Source of the DNA: Anaerovibrio sp. JC8
GTDB lineage: Bacteria; Bacillota; Negativicutes; Selenomonadales; Selenomonadaceae
Length of the DNA stretch: 64,000 nucleotides
Assembly (NCBI RefSeq): GCF_002100115.1
Contig: NZ_ANBM01000001.1
Location: 248,001 to 312,000 of the forward strand
Direction: 5' to 3'
Shown: in pieces, positions 8,498 through 17,196 of the stretch
Numbering within the stretch: the first letter of the stretch is position 1
How the letters are laid out: each line of letters starts with the position of its first letter
The notes under the pieces: model-generated
What the model saw: the letters and a program-made list of their open reading frames with translations, nothing else
Database searches by the model: none
What the model was told of the DNA's origin: nothing
Made by a program: the position numbers and the translations under genes

Positions 8498-9238
8498 TCA
8501 AGAATGTCTTAAATATAGACTTGACATTTTCTCATCCATAGCATCTAAATTAGGAGTGGATAATTTCAAGCCATAAAGAATATCGTATTTATCCGTAGGA
8601 TCTACGACTCTCATCTTACTTATTGTTCGTATTTGATTTAATACTACAATACTACCGTGCTTTAAAACCAAAAATTTCTTCATTGTTTTTTCCAACAAAT
8701 CAATTTTAAGAACAAGCTCTTTTATCTTTTTATCCAACTCTTCACCACATGCACCATGTTCTGCAGCCTCTTCTAACAATTTAATTTCTGTTGGTATTGA
8801 GGTCCTTAAAGCAGTATATTTGCCTTTTATCATGTAAAAAAGTTCTTCACCAATATAAAGTTCTGTTGGACGTAATTTAGACACATCCTTGGTACTCTTT
8901 ACCGAGGTTAACGGAGCAATCACAATATTAGGATTCATCCTATTGCTGTCAGCTAACACTACAGCATAATGCAACCCTCCCATTTCAGCTCCAATATTAA
9001 AACCAAGATTGACATTTACTATATTTCCACGTTTAAAATTTGGGAAAAAATTAGGACTAAAATCAAGCTCGTTCTCAAGATAATTTTTATAATCTCGCAG
9101 CCAATAATACAATAACGCACCCTTTTTATATCCATGCTCATCATTCAATAAAGAGTCAAATGCCGATTGATATTCCGACAATAAATCTTTTATGGCCTTT
9201 TCTAATATTTTTTTATTACTAGGATCTTTAAAATCCAT
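8498..9238 (-). CDS. PemK/MazF-family toxin-like protein, about 246 aa
   Basis: The central part is a PemK/MazF fold: FKRGNIVNVNLGFNIGAEMGGLHYAVVLAD (start strand plus GxE/G-G-xHY-V loop), NIVIAPLTSVKS, and the late IVVLNQIRTISKMRV. About 70 helical residues precede it, and a helical insert (residues 145-190) follows the first sheet. The family cleaves RNA at short motifs. At 246 residues it is about twice the size of classic MazF, but such long forms are common in Firmicutes. AAAGGG is 8 bases before ATG 9238, better than the upstream ATG 9259. No antitoxin-like gene lies next to it, so it may be an orphan or be held in check by its own extension. Confidence 0.75.
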   Translation of the reverse strand: MDFKDPSNKKILEKAIKDLLSEYQSAFDSLLNDEHGYKKGALLYYWLRDYKNYLENELDFSPNFFPNFKRGNIVNVNLGFNIGAEMGGLHYAVVLADSNRMNPNIVIAPLTSVKSTKDVSKLRPTELYIGEELFYMIKGKYTALRTSIPTEIKLLEEAAEHGACGEELDKKIKELVLKIDLLEKTMKKFLVLKHGSIVVLNQIRTISKMRVVDPTDKYDILYGLKLSTPNLDAMDEKMSSLYLRHS

Positions 9239-9442
9239 TATCCGCACCCTTTCCAGCATATCATCCCATCAACAAAGAATAATCTCATCACTTCCACCTT
9301 CATATTAGCACTTTGTATAATGTAAAACAAGTGTTTTGTATTATCTTCGCTGGATTGCATAGTCGCCAATTACCTTGCTGCCGAAAAAAGTGCTACAGCC
9401 TCTAGGGTTGGTTAATACACAACCAAGGTTGTGCCTTTAGCT

Positions 9443-10228
9443 TTAATTACTCTTTTCTATTTTATTGATATACTCTATTGCTTTAACAATTATATGTGTA
9501 AACACATCATCAAAGATGCTATCATAAGCTTCTTTTGAATCTTTGTAAACATGCCTATAGATTTTCTCTTTTTTAATTAAAGAATGAAATGACTCTATAC
9601 AGGCATTATCATATGGACATCCTTTACGGCTGTATGAATGACGTATTTTTTTACCAGCCAGAAATCTTTCAAAGATGTCGCTGGTGTATTGTGTCCCCAA
9701 ATCACTCTGAAGAACACTCCCTTCAGGATTAGAGACATTTAAGCAAGCGTTCTTCACAGCCTTAATTGCAAGCTCAGCAGACATACTTATGTCATAAGCC
9801 CAGCCAATGATTTTTCGGCTGTATAAATCCATCACAGATGCCAGGTATGTCCATCCATCTTTCTGAGTGTGAATGTAGGTGATATCTGTGCACCATTTTT
9901 GATTGATTCCAGAGGCTGTAAAGTCCTGATTCAATATATTATCTTTTTCAGTAACTCGTTTGTTACTGGAATAGTGGCGATATTTTTTGATCACAATTGA
10001 ATGAATGCCAAGCTCAGCCATTCGTCTTTGTACTCTTTTTAGGCTAATATTCCAACCTTGATTGAGCAGTTCGTGATGGATTTTGGGAGCTCCATAGCGT
10101 CTCTTAGTGGCAAAGTAAATCGCCAAAATATCTGCATCAAGCTTTTGATTTTCAATAGTTCGAGCAGATTCTACCTTATTAGCAACCTTGTAGTAAGTAC
10201 TCCTGTTAATTCCGAGTACTTTACACAT
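9443..10228 (-). pseudogene. IS3 orfB transposase, C-terminus replaced (copy 1)
   Basis: The integrase core is present: WCTDITYIHT (first Asp), LQSDLGTQYTS (second Asp) and CIESFHSLIKKEK (Glu). Up to SKEAYDSIF it matches copy 2. After that, copy 2 reads EYIESWYNRQRTHSSLGY, whereas this copy reads DDVFTHIIVKAIEYINK and stops, so the conserved YNxxRxHSSLGY tail is lost. It is probably inactive. Confidence 0.85.
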
Positions 10229-10633
10229 GAGCTTAATAGGGTATATAGTTTGATGTTTTGTTATAAAGGCAACGATTTCAGTTATTGTTTTCTGGCGAAT
10301 ATGGCTGTAGCTTTTTTAATATTTCATTTTCCATCTCAAGTTCACGCATCTTCTTCTGAAGAGCATTATATTCTTTCAAAGAAATGGTTTTATTTTCATC
10401 AACCTTGATGGTTGCTGCGTATAGCTTCTTCCATTTATAGATGGTTTGCTCGACTAAACCATATTCATCTGCGAGCTCTTTAACCGGTTTGCCAGATAGG
10501 TACAAATCGATAATCTGTCGTTTGAATTCTTCAGAGTATCGGTTGCCATTGTGGGCCATGTGAAACACATCCTTTCTTAATCAAGATTTTAATGTGTCGC
10601 ACTTTTTGTGTCCACTAAATCATACTAACATCA
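9508..10633 (-). mobile_element. IS3-family element, copy 1, left end deleted
   Basis: Nearly identical to the element at 29.76-31.0 kb, in the same orientation. The right end (GTGTCGCAC...GTGTCCAC, then CATACTAACATCA) is present. The left inverted repeat and the last 30-odd codons of orfB are missing, replaced at about 9508 by unrelated sequence. It contains orfA (10278-10568) and a truncated orfB (9443-10228). Confidence 0.85.
10278..10568 (-). CDS. IS3 orfA, helix-turn-helix transposase subunit (copy 1)
   Basis: A 96-residue protein with the IS3/IS911 helix-turn-helix (YSEEFKRQIIDLYLSG then VKELADEYGLVEQTIYKWKK), followed by a leucine-zipper-like coil (LKEYNALQKKMRELEMENEILKK). The A6 run at its 3' end is one base shorter than in copy 2, so the last residues differ (LQPYSPENNN against ATAIFARKQ). 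That A run is where -1 frameshifting to orfB is expected. Confidence 0.85.
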   Translation of the reverse strand: MFHMAHNGNRYSEEFKRQIIDLYLSGKPVKELADEYGLVEQTIYKWKKLYAATIKVDENKTISLKEYNALQKKMRELEMENEILKKLQPYSPENNN

Positions 10634-10793
10634 ATTTTTCTAAATAATGATATAATATAAATGTAAATCAGCAATTGGCTATATTAGTGAGATATATTAT
10701 TTTTGTTTCGTTCTCGTGAGCATACTAGTCAAATTGGCGGTAAATCTTTCATTTACTTTTAGTATTGACATTGTATTAACGGGAGGGGTCTAT

Positions 10794-10877
10794 ATGATCT
10801 TAAGTTCTTTAATTGTGGGTTGCAGTGCTTTGTGGGGTGGCTCATTATTGAACAATGAAACAAAGTATCATAACTAA
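10794..10877 (+). CDS. possible 27-aa small protein
   Basis: GGGAGGGG lies 5-6 bases before ATG 10794, an unusually strong ribosome site. It opens a 27-codon frame ending TAA at 10877. The product has a hydrophobic N-terminus with Cys and Gly (LIVGCSALWGGSLLNN). It is too short for family assignment. The frame sits between two IS3-type elements and may be the 5' stub of a lost gene. The wider stretch 10634-10940 holds nothing else recognised. Confidence 0.35.
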   Translation: MILSSLIVGCSALWGGSLLNNETKYHN

Positions 10878-10939
10878 TATTTCCATAGACAAGGCACAGG
10901 GGTATAAATGCTAATCTAAATGTGAGCCACTGAGGGTGC

Positions 10940-12088
10940 GGACATTTTCTTGGACTAAACAATTAATCCAAGGCTACGTCTATACTCCATCGGGCTCATG
11001 GCTCCGAGTGACATTTTTATTCTACTTGTTGAATACCATCTGATATAGGTATCTAATATTTCTATAAATTCATCAATAGATATATTCGTCCATAAATGAT
11101 TATAAAACATTTCGTTTTTTAGTCGCCCAAAAAATGCTTCACATGCAGCATTATCAGGAGAGCATCCTTTTTTTGACATCGAACGTTTTAGGCCTGCCTT
11201 TTCCATTCGATTAACCCAGCCTGGCCATCTATAATGCGCTCCGCGATCAGAATGAATTATTGGATGAGCACCTTCTGGTAGATTTTTAATAGCAGTATCT
11301 AACATGGTATTAACTAATTCAGCATTTGGAGTTGTACCTATAGTCCAAGCTACAGGAAGCCCATCAAAGCAATCTATTATAGGAGATAGGTATACTTTGC
11401 CGGATGGTATTTGGAACTCAGTTATGTCTGTAAGCCATTTTTGATTAGGGCTGACTGCTTTAAAATCACGATTTATTAGATTAGGCACAGCATCAGATAT
11501 CTCTCCCATATATGAAGAATATTTACGAATTCTTACCTTCTTAATAATCAGCTTTTCTTCTTTCATGATACGCCTGATAACCTTTTCGGACAAAGTAATT
11601 GATTTACGCTTTAACATAGCGTGAATCCTTCTATAACCGTATGTATCGCCCGATTCAGTAAAAACAGTTACGATTTCTTTTCTGAGATCTTTATATTTGT
11701 CAGGTTGATTTATTATATTGTGCTGGTAGAAATAACTGCTTTTTGATATTTCAAAAAGATTTAGTAATTCTTTTAGGCAATATTTTTCTCGCAGGGCATC
11801 AATGATTATTGCCTTTTCGTAGTTTGGTAACTTTTGTAGATTGATGCCCTTTGCTTTTTTTATTAATTCAGTAGCTTTTTCTAATGCGTCTTTTTCTAAT
11901 TGAAGCCTATGAACTTGTTTTTGTAATAAAACGGTTTGTTGTTTTAAATCTGCTATTTCTGATATTAGTTTTGCTTCACTGTCATTTTCATCAATCATTT
12001 TAAAGCCCTCTCCATGTGGAATTAATTGTCTTTTCCATTTGTAAAGAGAGGTTCTATTAGCGTCGGCGTAATTTAACCACCTACGGGT
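10940..12088 (-). mobile_element. second IS3-family element, N-terminal end truncated
   Basis: A single transposase frame (10955-11998) extends upstream in frame without its own start to about 12085, coding WLNYADANRTSLYKWKRQL, the remains of an orfA-type helix-turn-helix. There it meets a stop and unrelated IS21-end sequence. The downstream end is near 10940. It is unrelated at sequence level to the IS3 copies at 9.5 and 29.8 kb. Confidence 0.75.
10955..11998 (-). CDS. IS3-family transposase (orfB type), 347 aa
   Basis: Coiled N-terminus, then the HTH_21 region (EKYCLKELLNLFEISKSSYFY, YGYRRIHAMLKRK) and a full rve integrase core: WLTDITEFQI, HSDRGAHYRWPGW and ACEAFFGRLKNE supply the D, D and E. 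The C-terminal IRWYSTSRIKMSLGAMSPMEYR is intact. The catalytic domain looks whole, but the DNA-binding N-terminus is cut, so activity is doubtful. Confidence 0.85.
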   Translation of the reverse strand: MIDENDSEAKLISEIADLKQQTVLLQKQVHRLQLEKDALEKATELIKKAKGINLQKLPNYEKAIIIDALREKYCLKELLNLFEISKSSYFYQHNIINQPDKYKDLRKEIVTVFTESGDTYGYRRIHAMLKRKSITLSEKVIRRIMKEEKLIIKKVRIRKYSSYMGEISDAVPNLINRDFKAVSPNQKWLTDITEFQIPSGKVYLSPIIDCFDGLPVAWTIGTTPNAELVNTMLDTAIKNLPEGAHPIIHSDRGAHYRWPGWVNRMEKAGLKRSMSKKGCSPDNAACEAFFGRLKNEMFYNHLWTNISIDEFIEILDTYIRWYSTSRIKMSLGAMSPMEYRRSLGLIV

Positions 12089-12192
12089 CGGTCAGCATAG
12101 CCATTTCAGAGTCAGTCTAAAATGACCAATTCAACAGTCAGCTTTGTTGACCAATAACCCAGCTATGGCTGTTAGTTAGCCTTATCTAAACA

Positions 12193-12984
12193 CTATTTAT
12201 CTTCATTGTTCAGATTGTCAACCTGAACATTTACTACTTTGAGTTTCCGGCCCCGATAACTTTTTCCCTTAAGGTTAAAAACTATGGCATTATCAAATAT
12301 ACGGTCCAGTGAGCAGAGAAGAGCATCTTCCTCCTCAAAGCACTCCTTCCACTGGGATGGCTGCTTATTACTTGTAAATACCGTATTGAACATGCCCTCT
12401 TTATTATACCGTCTGTCAATTACATCAAAGAATAGCATTGTATTTTCCTTGTCGAATCTACAATGGCCAATCTCATCTATAATTAGACATTGGTATCTAA
12501 CAAGGGTATTAACACAGCTGGCTGTTGAACCGGATTTTCTTGCTTTGTTGAATTTATCCCTCAGCTCAGTTGCCTTAATAAAATAGACTTTTATTCTGCG
12601 CTGCGCACATTAATAACCGTATGCCTGGGCAAGGTGAGTCTTACCAATACCAGGCGGGCCTACAAATGTAATATTGGAGCCAGAGTACAGTGTTGCCAAA
12701 CTACTTATACCTTTTATACGCTCCACATCCTGTCCCCTTATACGTGTAAAGTCGAAGTTATCAAAGGTTTTCGGAGCACTTTTAGGCAATCTGCTTTTGT
12801 TTAATATATCCTTAACCATGGCTGCATCTTTTTTAGTCGAAAGATACGTGAAAAGATGTGACAAGGCTTCCATTGTTTCTGCTGTATAGTTTCCATCCAC
12901 GGCAATCTTTGCAAGCTCAGCTCCGCAGAGATCAATCTTGAGGTTTACACAACAGTCATTAATATTTTCAAACATATCAGTCAT
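12193..12984 (-). pseudogene. istB ATPase with one in-frame stop
   Basis: ATG 12984 lies within an ATGACTGA overlap with the istA stop and has GGAGGAT upstream. The frame runs through Walker A (GPPGIGKTHLAQAYGY), hits TAA at about 12609, then continues unchanged: CAQRRIKVYFIKATELRDKF, Walker B LIIDEIGH, TSNKQPSQW, DRIFDNAIVFNLKGKSYR. A single G-to-T change (GAA to TAA) would explain it. The full product would be about 263 residues. An upstream ATG at 13041 is in the istA overlap and is not the start. Confidence 0.8.
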
Positions 12985-13130
12985 TCCACATATCCTCCGT
13001 ATCACCGAAATTGAATTTATCGAATGTTGCAGAGCTTTCATGAGGAAGCTGACGTATAGCGGTTTTTACTTTTGCCGTAGGAAATTCTTCAGGCTGCTCA
13101 ATATTTTCATACTGTCCAATACAAAATGAA
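12981..13130 (-). pseudogene. istA C-terminal remnant
   Basis: In another frame overlapping the istB start, the minus strand reads CIGQYENIEQPEEFPTAKVK then HESSATFDKFNF and a stop within GACTGA. This is a typical IstA tail. Everything upstream is replaced by the IS66 end. Confidence 0.65.
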
Positions 13131-13219
13131 TCCTTACGGCTCCATGGTAAGCGTCAAAATATCCTATGCCTAAACAAGCCCAAATAAAAACGCAGCCGGT
13201 CGGCTGCGTAATGACTTCA

Positions 13220-14778
13220 TCATTCAGTTGGTAAGGATACATTCCATGGGAGATACTTTTCCAAAACTGAATCGTCCTTTAAGGATTCTTCCTGGGACAT
13301 GTTTGTAAAGATGTATTCCAGATATTCTTTGGTATCAACTTTGTTGGCTATGCATGTCTCTATTAAACTGTATGCTGCGGCACTGGCCTCGGCACCGGCA
13401 GGTGAGCCGGAAAATACCCAGTTTTTTCGACCGATGGTGAATGGACGGATGCTTCTTTCAGCAAGGTTATTGGAAATGCTGCAATCGCCGTCACGCAGAT
13501 AGTTCATCAATTCATTGCGGTGAGATAAGCAGTAATTTATGGCCTTGGAAAGCTTGGATGACTGTGGAACATGACCCTGTTCTTTTTCAAGGTACTCAAA
13601 TAAAGCCAGAAGAATAGGCTTGGCCTCTTTTTCCCGCTGTTTTTGCCGTTCCTCAGCTGAAAGCTCCTGACAATCCTGTTCAATTTTAAATAAGCGGCCC
13701 ATTTCCTTAATGACACGTCCTGGTATGGTCTCCTCTGGATGCTCAATATTTTCTGGCAGGGCCTCAACAAATTTACGCCTTGCGTGGGCCATACAGCAGC
13801 AATGGATTACATCATCCACAGGTTTGTATCCTGCATAGGCATCCGTATGAAGATAACCATGGAATCCGTCAAGGAATTTACTGGCACATGCGCCGGCTCT
13901 GGAAGGCTGGTATTCAAAGACCCGTATGTGGTGCTTGGCATATTGGCCAGTGGAGTACAGCCACATATAGGATTTGCTCTTGTTCTTGCGTCCCTTCTCC
14001 TTAAGCACCTGAACCGGTGTTTCATCCGCATGAAGGATATTTTCCCTAAGAAGCTTTTTTTCATAAGCCCAATAAGTGGCTTGAGATAATCCCTGTATGC
14101 GTACTGAATCCAGTTAGCCATGGTCTGCTTGCTGAGATTAAGTCCCATAATCTGCCACAGTTTTTCCTGCCGCTGCAGTGGCAATGCAAACTGGAATTTG
14201 TTAAGCATGGTGGCAGTCATTACGGATGGGGTAACCGGCGAATTGGGAACCAGTGGCTTAGGTGTCGGTGCCTTTACAAATTCCACATGTTCGTCATTTT
14301 CACATGCTTTGCATTTGTAGACCGTCTGGTATATCTCATCGACAATAATCTTTGCCGGGATAATGCGTACTTCATCGCGGACATGCTCTTTTCCAACAGG
14401 AACCAGTTCATCGCTACCGCAAGCTGGGCAATGGCGGTCCTTTTCTGGAATATCCACGACAACAACGTTGCGCTCTGCCTTGGAAAGATCCAGCTTCTTC
14501 TGGGTGCACTGCTTCTTGCGCTTATGTGCCTTAACAGTTGTAGCTTCCTCGGATGGCTCTGGAGCAGCTTCCTGCTCAGCTTCGTCAAAAAGGGACAACT
14601 GGTCAGGATTTGGCAATACTATCTTGGTGCGTTCAGATTTGGACGAGAAAAGGAGCTTGCGCATAGAGGCAAGTTGTTCCTTCATTAGGTCCATTTCCTG
14701 CTTATGACGCAGCTCCATCTCAGCAATTTTTTGTTCATATTCAGCTTTGAGTTTTTCCAATAAACTATTATCTGACAC
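13220..14778 (-). pseudogene. IS66 tnpC transposase split by a frameshift
   Basis: GGGGGAG precedes GTG 14778 (MSDNSLLEKLKAEYEQ), a better start than the GTG further up. The first part has the coiled coil, zinc-binding HCPACGSDELVPVG and CKACEN. At an A7 run near 14064-14070 the frame shifts by one. The remainder (LHADETPVQVLKEKGRKN, HTDAYAGYKPV, NNLAERSIRPFTIGRKNW, TNMSQEESLKD) continues to 13220 in another frame. The DDE residues are all present once the shift is bridged. A -1 slip at A7 or one missing base are both possible. Confidence 0.8.
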
Positions 14779-14870
14779 ACCAATTTCTCCCCCATTTAGT
14801 ATACCTTTATTGTACCACAAAACCCTTGTAAATGCAGCATTTACAAGGGTTTTGGACGAAGTATACAGTA

Positions 14871-15251
14871 TTAAATTATGGACTTTGTTTGGGACATTTT
14901 TATGGATTTAGGTTGGCAGATTTCCAACCCTTCCATCAGCCAACGAAGCTGCTGTTCAGAAATGCTTATAACTTCATTTGGGGATTTTGGCCAACAAAAT
15001 TTGCCGTTATCCAGACGTTTATACAGCAGGCTGAAGCCATCACCATCCCAGAAAAGAGCCTTTATGCGGTCTTTGCGCCGTCCGCAGAACATGAACACGT
15101 CCTTTGAAAAGGGATCCAGTTTAAAATTTTGCTGAACTATGGCAGCCAGACCATCAATAGATTTTCGCATATCCGTATGGCCGCAAGCAAGGAAAACGTG
15201 CTCGGCCGTAATATTCTTGACCAGCTGAATAATCTGGTCTCCGTGTCCCAT
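14871..15251 (-). CDS. tnpB: IS66 accessory protein TnpB (Orf2), 126 aa
   Basis: Typical IS66 Orf2: HVFLACGHTDMRKSIDGLAAIV, then DVFMFCGRRKDRIKALFWDGDGF, then LLYKRLDNGKFCWP. The length fits the family. It lies between the tnpA remnant and tnpC in the usual tnpA-tnpB-tnpC order. Its role in IS66 transposition is required but mechanistically unclear. Confidence 0.85.
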   Translation of the reverse strand: MGHGDQIIQLVKNITAEHVFLACGHTDMRKSIDGLAAIVQQNFKLDPFSKDVFMFCGRRKDRIKALFWDGDGFSLLYKRLDNGKFCWPKSPNEVISISEQQLRWLMEGLEICQPKSIKMSQTKSII

Positions 15252-15272
15252 CTGTCCGGCGGAAGGAAACTG

Positions 15273-15329
15273 CTATTCCGTTCTTAAGGAAACCAGCATT
15301 CCGGTGCTGGAAACCATTTTCAGATATTC
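15273..15329 (-). pseudogene. IS66 tnpA C-terminal remnant
   Basis: The minus strand reads EYLKMVSSTGMLVSLRTE and TAG, immediately before tnpB. This is the end of a TnpA-type protein; the rest is missing because the neighbouring IS21 sequence starts at about 15345. Confidence 0.55.
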
Positions 15330-15384
15330 CTAAAATTAAACCATGCACCCAATGGTGTAAATTTAATTTTGGGAGGTCACAAAC

Positions 15385-16920
15385 ATGACCAAATACCGCG
15401 AAATCCTTAGACTGTCCAGTCTAGGATTAAGCCAGCAAAACATCGCAACTAGTTGTGGTGTTTCTAAGAAAACTGTGAATCGTGTGCTAAAACGCGCCAA
15501 TGAACTGAATATTCATTGGTCTCTAGGCCCTAACGACACAGATGCAGTATTAGCTTCCAGACTTTTTCCTCCATCGCATCGGGAAGTTCCTGCCAGGCCA
15601 ATGCCAAATTTTGAGCTTATTCGTAAGGAATTAATGCACAACGGCGTAAGCAAGAAACTTCTTTGGATGGAATATGTGGAAGACTGCAAAAAGTGCAGTC
15701 AAAAGCCGTTAATGTACTCACAGTTCTGTTACCACATTCAGCAGGATGAACAAAAGCGCAGGGCTTCTATGCATATAAAACGTAATTCTGCGGAACAGAT
15801 AGAAGTAGACTGGGCAGGAGACACAGCGACTTTTATCAATCCAGAAACTGGTAAACCAGTTAAAGCATATGTCTTTGTTGGAGTCCTTTCCTACAGTAAA
15901 TATGCTTATGCAGAGGCATTTCTGGATATGAAACAAAAATCGTGGATTAATGCCCATGTTCACATGTATGAATTCTTTGGCGGTGTAAGCAAAATACTCA
16001 TACCGGATAATTGTAAAACTGCAGTGGTGCGCTCTGGTAACTGGAATGAGCAATGTATTAATCGTTCTTATCAAGAAATGGCAGAGCACTACGGCACAGC
16101 AATAATACCTGCCAGGGTGATGGCACCAAAGGATAAACCAAATGCAGAAGGTGCTGTTGGCAATATATCCACATGGATTATCGCTGCACTACGTAAGGAG
16201 CAGTTTTTCTCCCTACATGAGCTAAATAAAGCTATCAGACAGAGATTAATACTTTTTAATCAGCGACCTTTCCAAAAAAGAGAAGGCAGCAGGGAAAGTA
16301 TTTTTCTTGGGGAAGAAAAACCATATCTGGCACCATTACCTGCTACCCGTTTTGAACTGTGCGAATGGAAGCTCGCAACCGTCCAATTCAATTATCACAT
16401 ATCAATTGAAGGAATGCTATACTCTGTTCCTTATGAATACATTAAGAAAAAAGTGAGCGCCAGGGTAACAGACAGATTAATAGAGATATTCAGTAATCAT
16501 GAGAGAATTGCCTCTCATATGAGGCTTTATGGCCCTGCAGGACAATACAGCACCGTCGCGGAACACATGCCCAAAAATCATCAGGAATATTTACAATGGA
16601 ATGGTGAGTGCTTCCGCAGTTGGGCTTCAAGAATAGGTGTTAATACGCATATTGTAGTAAGTAAAATACTTTCTTCTAATAAGATAGAACAGCAAGGCTA
16701 TCGCAGCTGTATGGGGCTTTTGCAGCTGGCAAATAAGCACTCAGCCGAATTACTGGAAGCTGCTTGCCAAAAAGCACTTACTTTTTCATCATCTCCGAGC
16801 TATAAAAATATAAAGAATATACTTGTCACCCGGAAAAATGAATTATTGCCTAATGAAAAGGCAGTAAAAGCATGTATACCACACGGCATTACACGTGGTG
16901 CAGACTATTATCGGAGGTGA
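15385..16920 (+). CDS. istA: IS21 transposase IstA, 511 aa
   Basis: Full-length IstA: N-terminal helix-turn-helix (YREILRLSSLGLSQQNIATSC, VSKKTVNRVLKRA), then the DDE core with VDWAGDTATF (D), FGGVSKILIPDNCKTAV (D) and KDKPNAEGAVGN (E). The long C-terminal tail has the small beta domain (NYHISIEGMLYSVPYEYI). GGGAGG lies about 10 bases before ATG 15385. The catalytic residues look intact, but its partner istB is broken. Confidence 0.9.
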   Translation: MTKYREILRLSSLGLSQQNIATSCGVSKKTVNRVLKRANELNIHWSLGPNDTDAVLASRLFPPSHREVPARPMPNFELIRKELMHNGVSKKLLWMEYVEDCKKCSQKPLMYSQFCYHIQQDEQKRRASMHIKRNSAEQIEVDWAGDTATFINPETGKPVKAYVFVGVLSYSKYAYAEAFLDMKQKSWINAHVHMYEFFGGVSKILIPDNCKTAVVRSGNWNEQCINRSYQEMAEHYGTAIIPARVMAPKDKPNAEGAVGNISTWIIAALRKEQFFSLHELNKAIRQRLILFNQRPFQKREGSRESIFLGEEKPYLAPLPATRFELCEWKLATVQFNYHISIEGMLYSVPYEYIKKKVSARVTDRLIEIFSNHERIASHMRLYGPAGQYSTVAEHMPKNHQEYLQWNGECFRSWASRIGVNTHIVVSKILSSNKIEQQGYRSCMGLLQLANKHSAELLEAACQKALTFSSSPSYKNIKNILVTRKNELLPNEKAVKACIPHGITRGADYYRR

Positions 16921-16925
16921 GACGC

Positions 16926-17190
16926 ATGAGTAACCAAAGCACTAAAGATAAGCTAATTGAAATGCGTCTTTCAGCCATGGCAGATGCATTTTGGAATCAG
17001 TTACAGGATCCTCGTTGCAAAGATATGGATTTTGCTGACCAATTCGCTATCTTAGTAGATATTGAATACAACACCAGAAAGAGCAACAGGCTTAGGCCTT
17101 ATAAAAGGAGCTTCATTTGACCAGCCGACCGCCAGTATCATGGATATTAATTACACATCCGGGCGAAAGCTTAATAAGGAATTAATAAAT
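16926..17190 (+). pseudogene. istB, frameshifted and truncated
   Basis: ATG 16926 opens MSNQSTKDKLIEMRLSAMAD. The frame is right to NTRKSNRL, then lacks a base (the next frame gives LIKGASFDQPTASIMDINY), and it ends at KLNKELIN near 17190. The ATPase Walker motifs are missing. The gene starts 6 bases after istA, as usual for IS21. Confidence 0.85.
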
Positions 17191-17196
17191 GCTATA

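Larger units (their letters stand above)
12089..13135 (-). mobile_element. second IS21-type element, partial
   Basis: 12089-12190 carries repeated end motifs (GTCAG...GACC-like blocks at 12090, 12110 and 12135). 12193-12984 is istB. 12981-13130 is only the last part of istA. The rest of istA and the other end are gone, cut off by the IS66 at 13141. The element is related only distantly to the other two IS21 elements here. Confidence 0.75.
13141..15340 (-). mobile_element. IS66-family element, near-complete but tnpA reduced
   Basis: Contains tnpC (transposase, frameshifted), tnpB and the last 19 codons of tnpA. The downstream end begins GTCAAAATATCCTATGCC and carries the GCAGCCGGTCGGCTGC hairpin at 13192-13209. 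The same end is found as a remnant at 6388. The upstream end lacks most of tnpA because the IS21 element at 15345 abuts it. Confidence 0.85.
15345..17190 (+). mobile_element. third IS21-family element, 3' part lost
   Basis: Starts near 15345 (AATGGTGTAAATTTAATTTTGG), with istA intact and istB cut after its first 85 or so codons. The break at about 17188 directly abuts the stop of the polysaccharide-locus nucleotidyltransferase gene. It is on the plus strand, the only sizeable plus-strand unit in the window. Confidence 0.85.
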
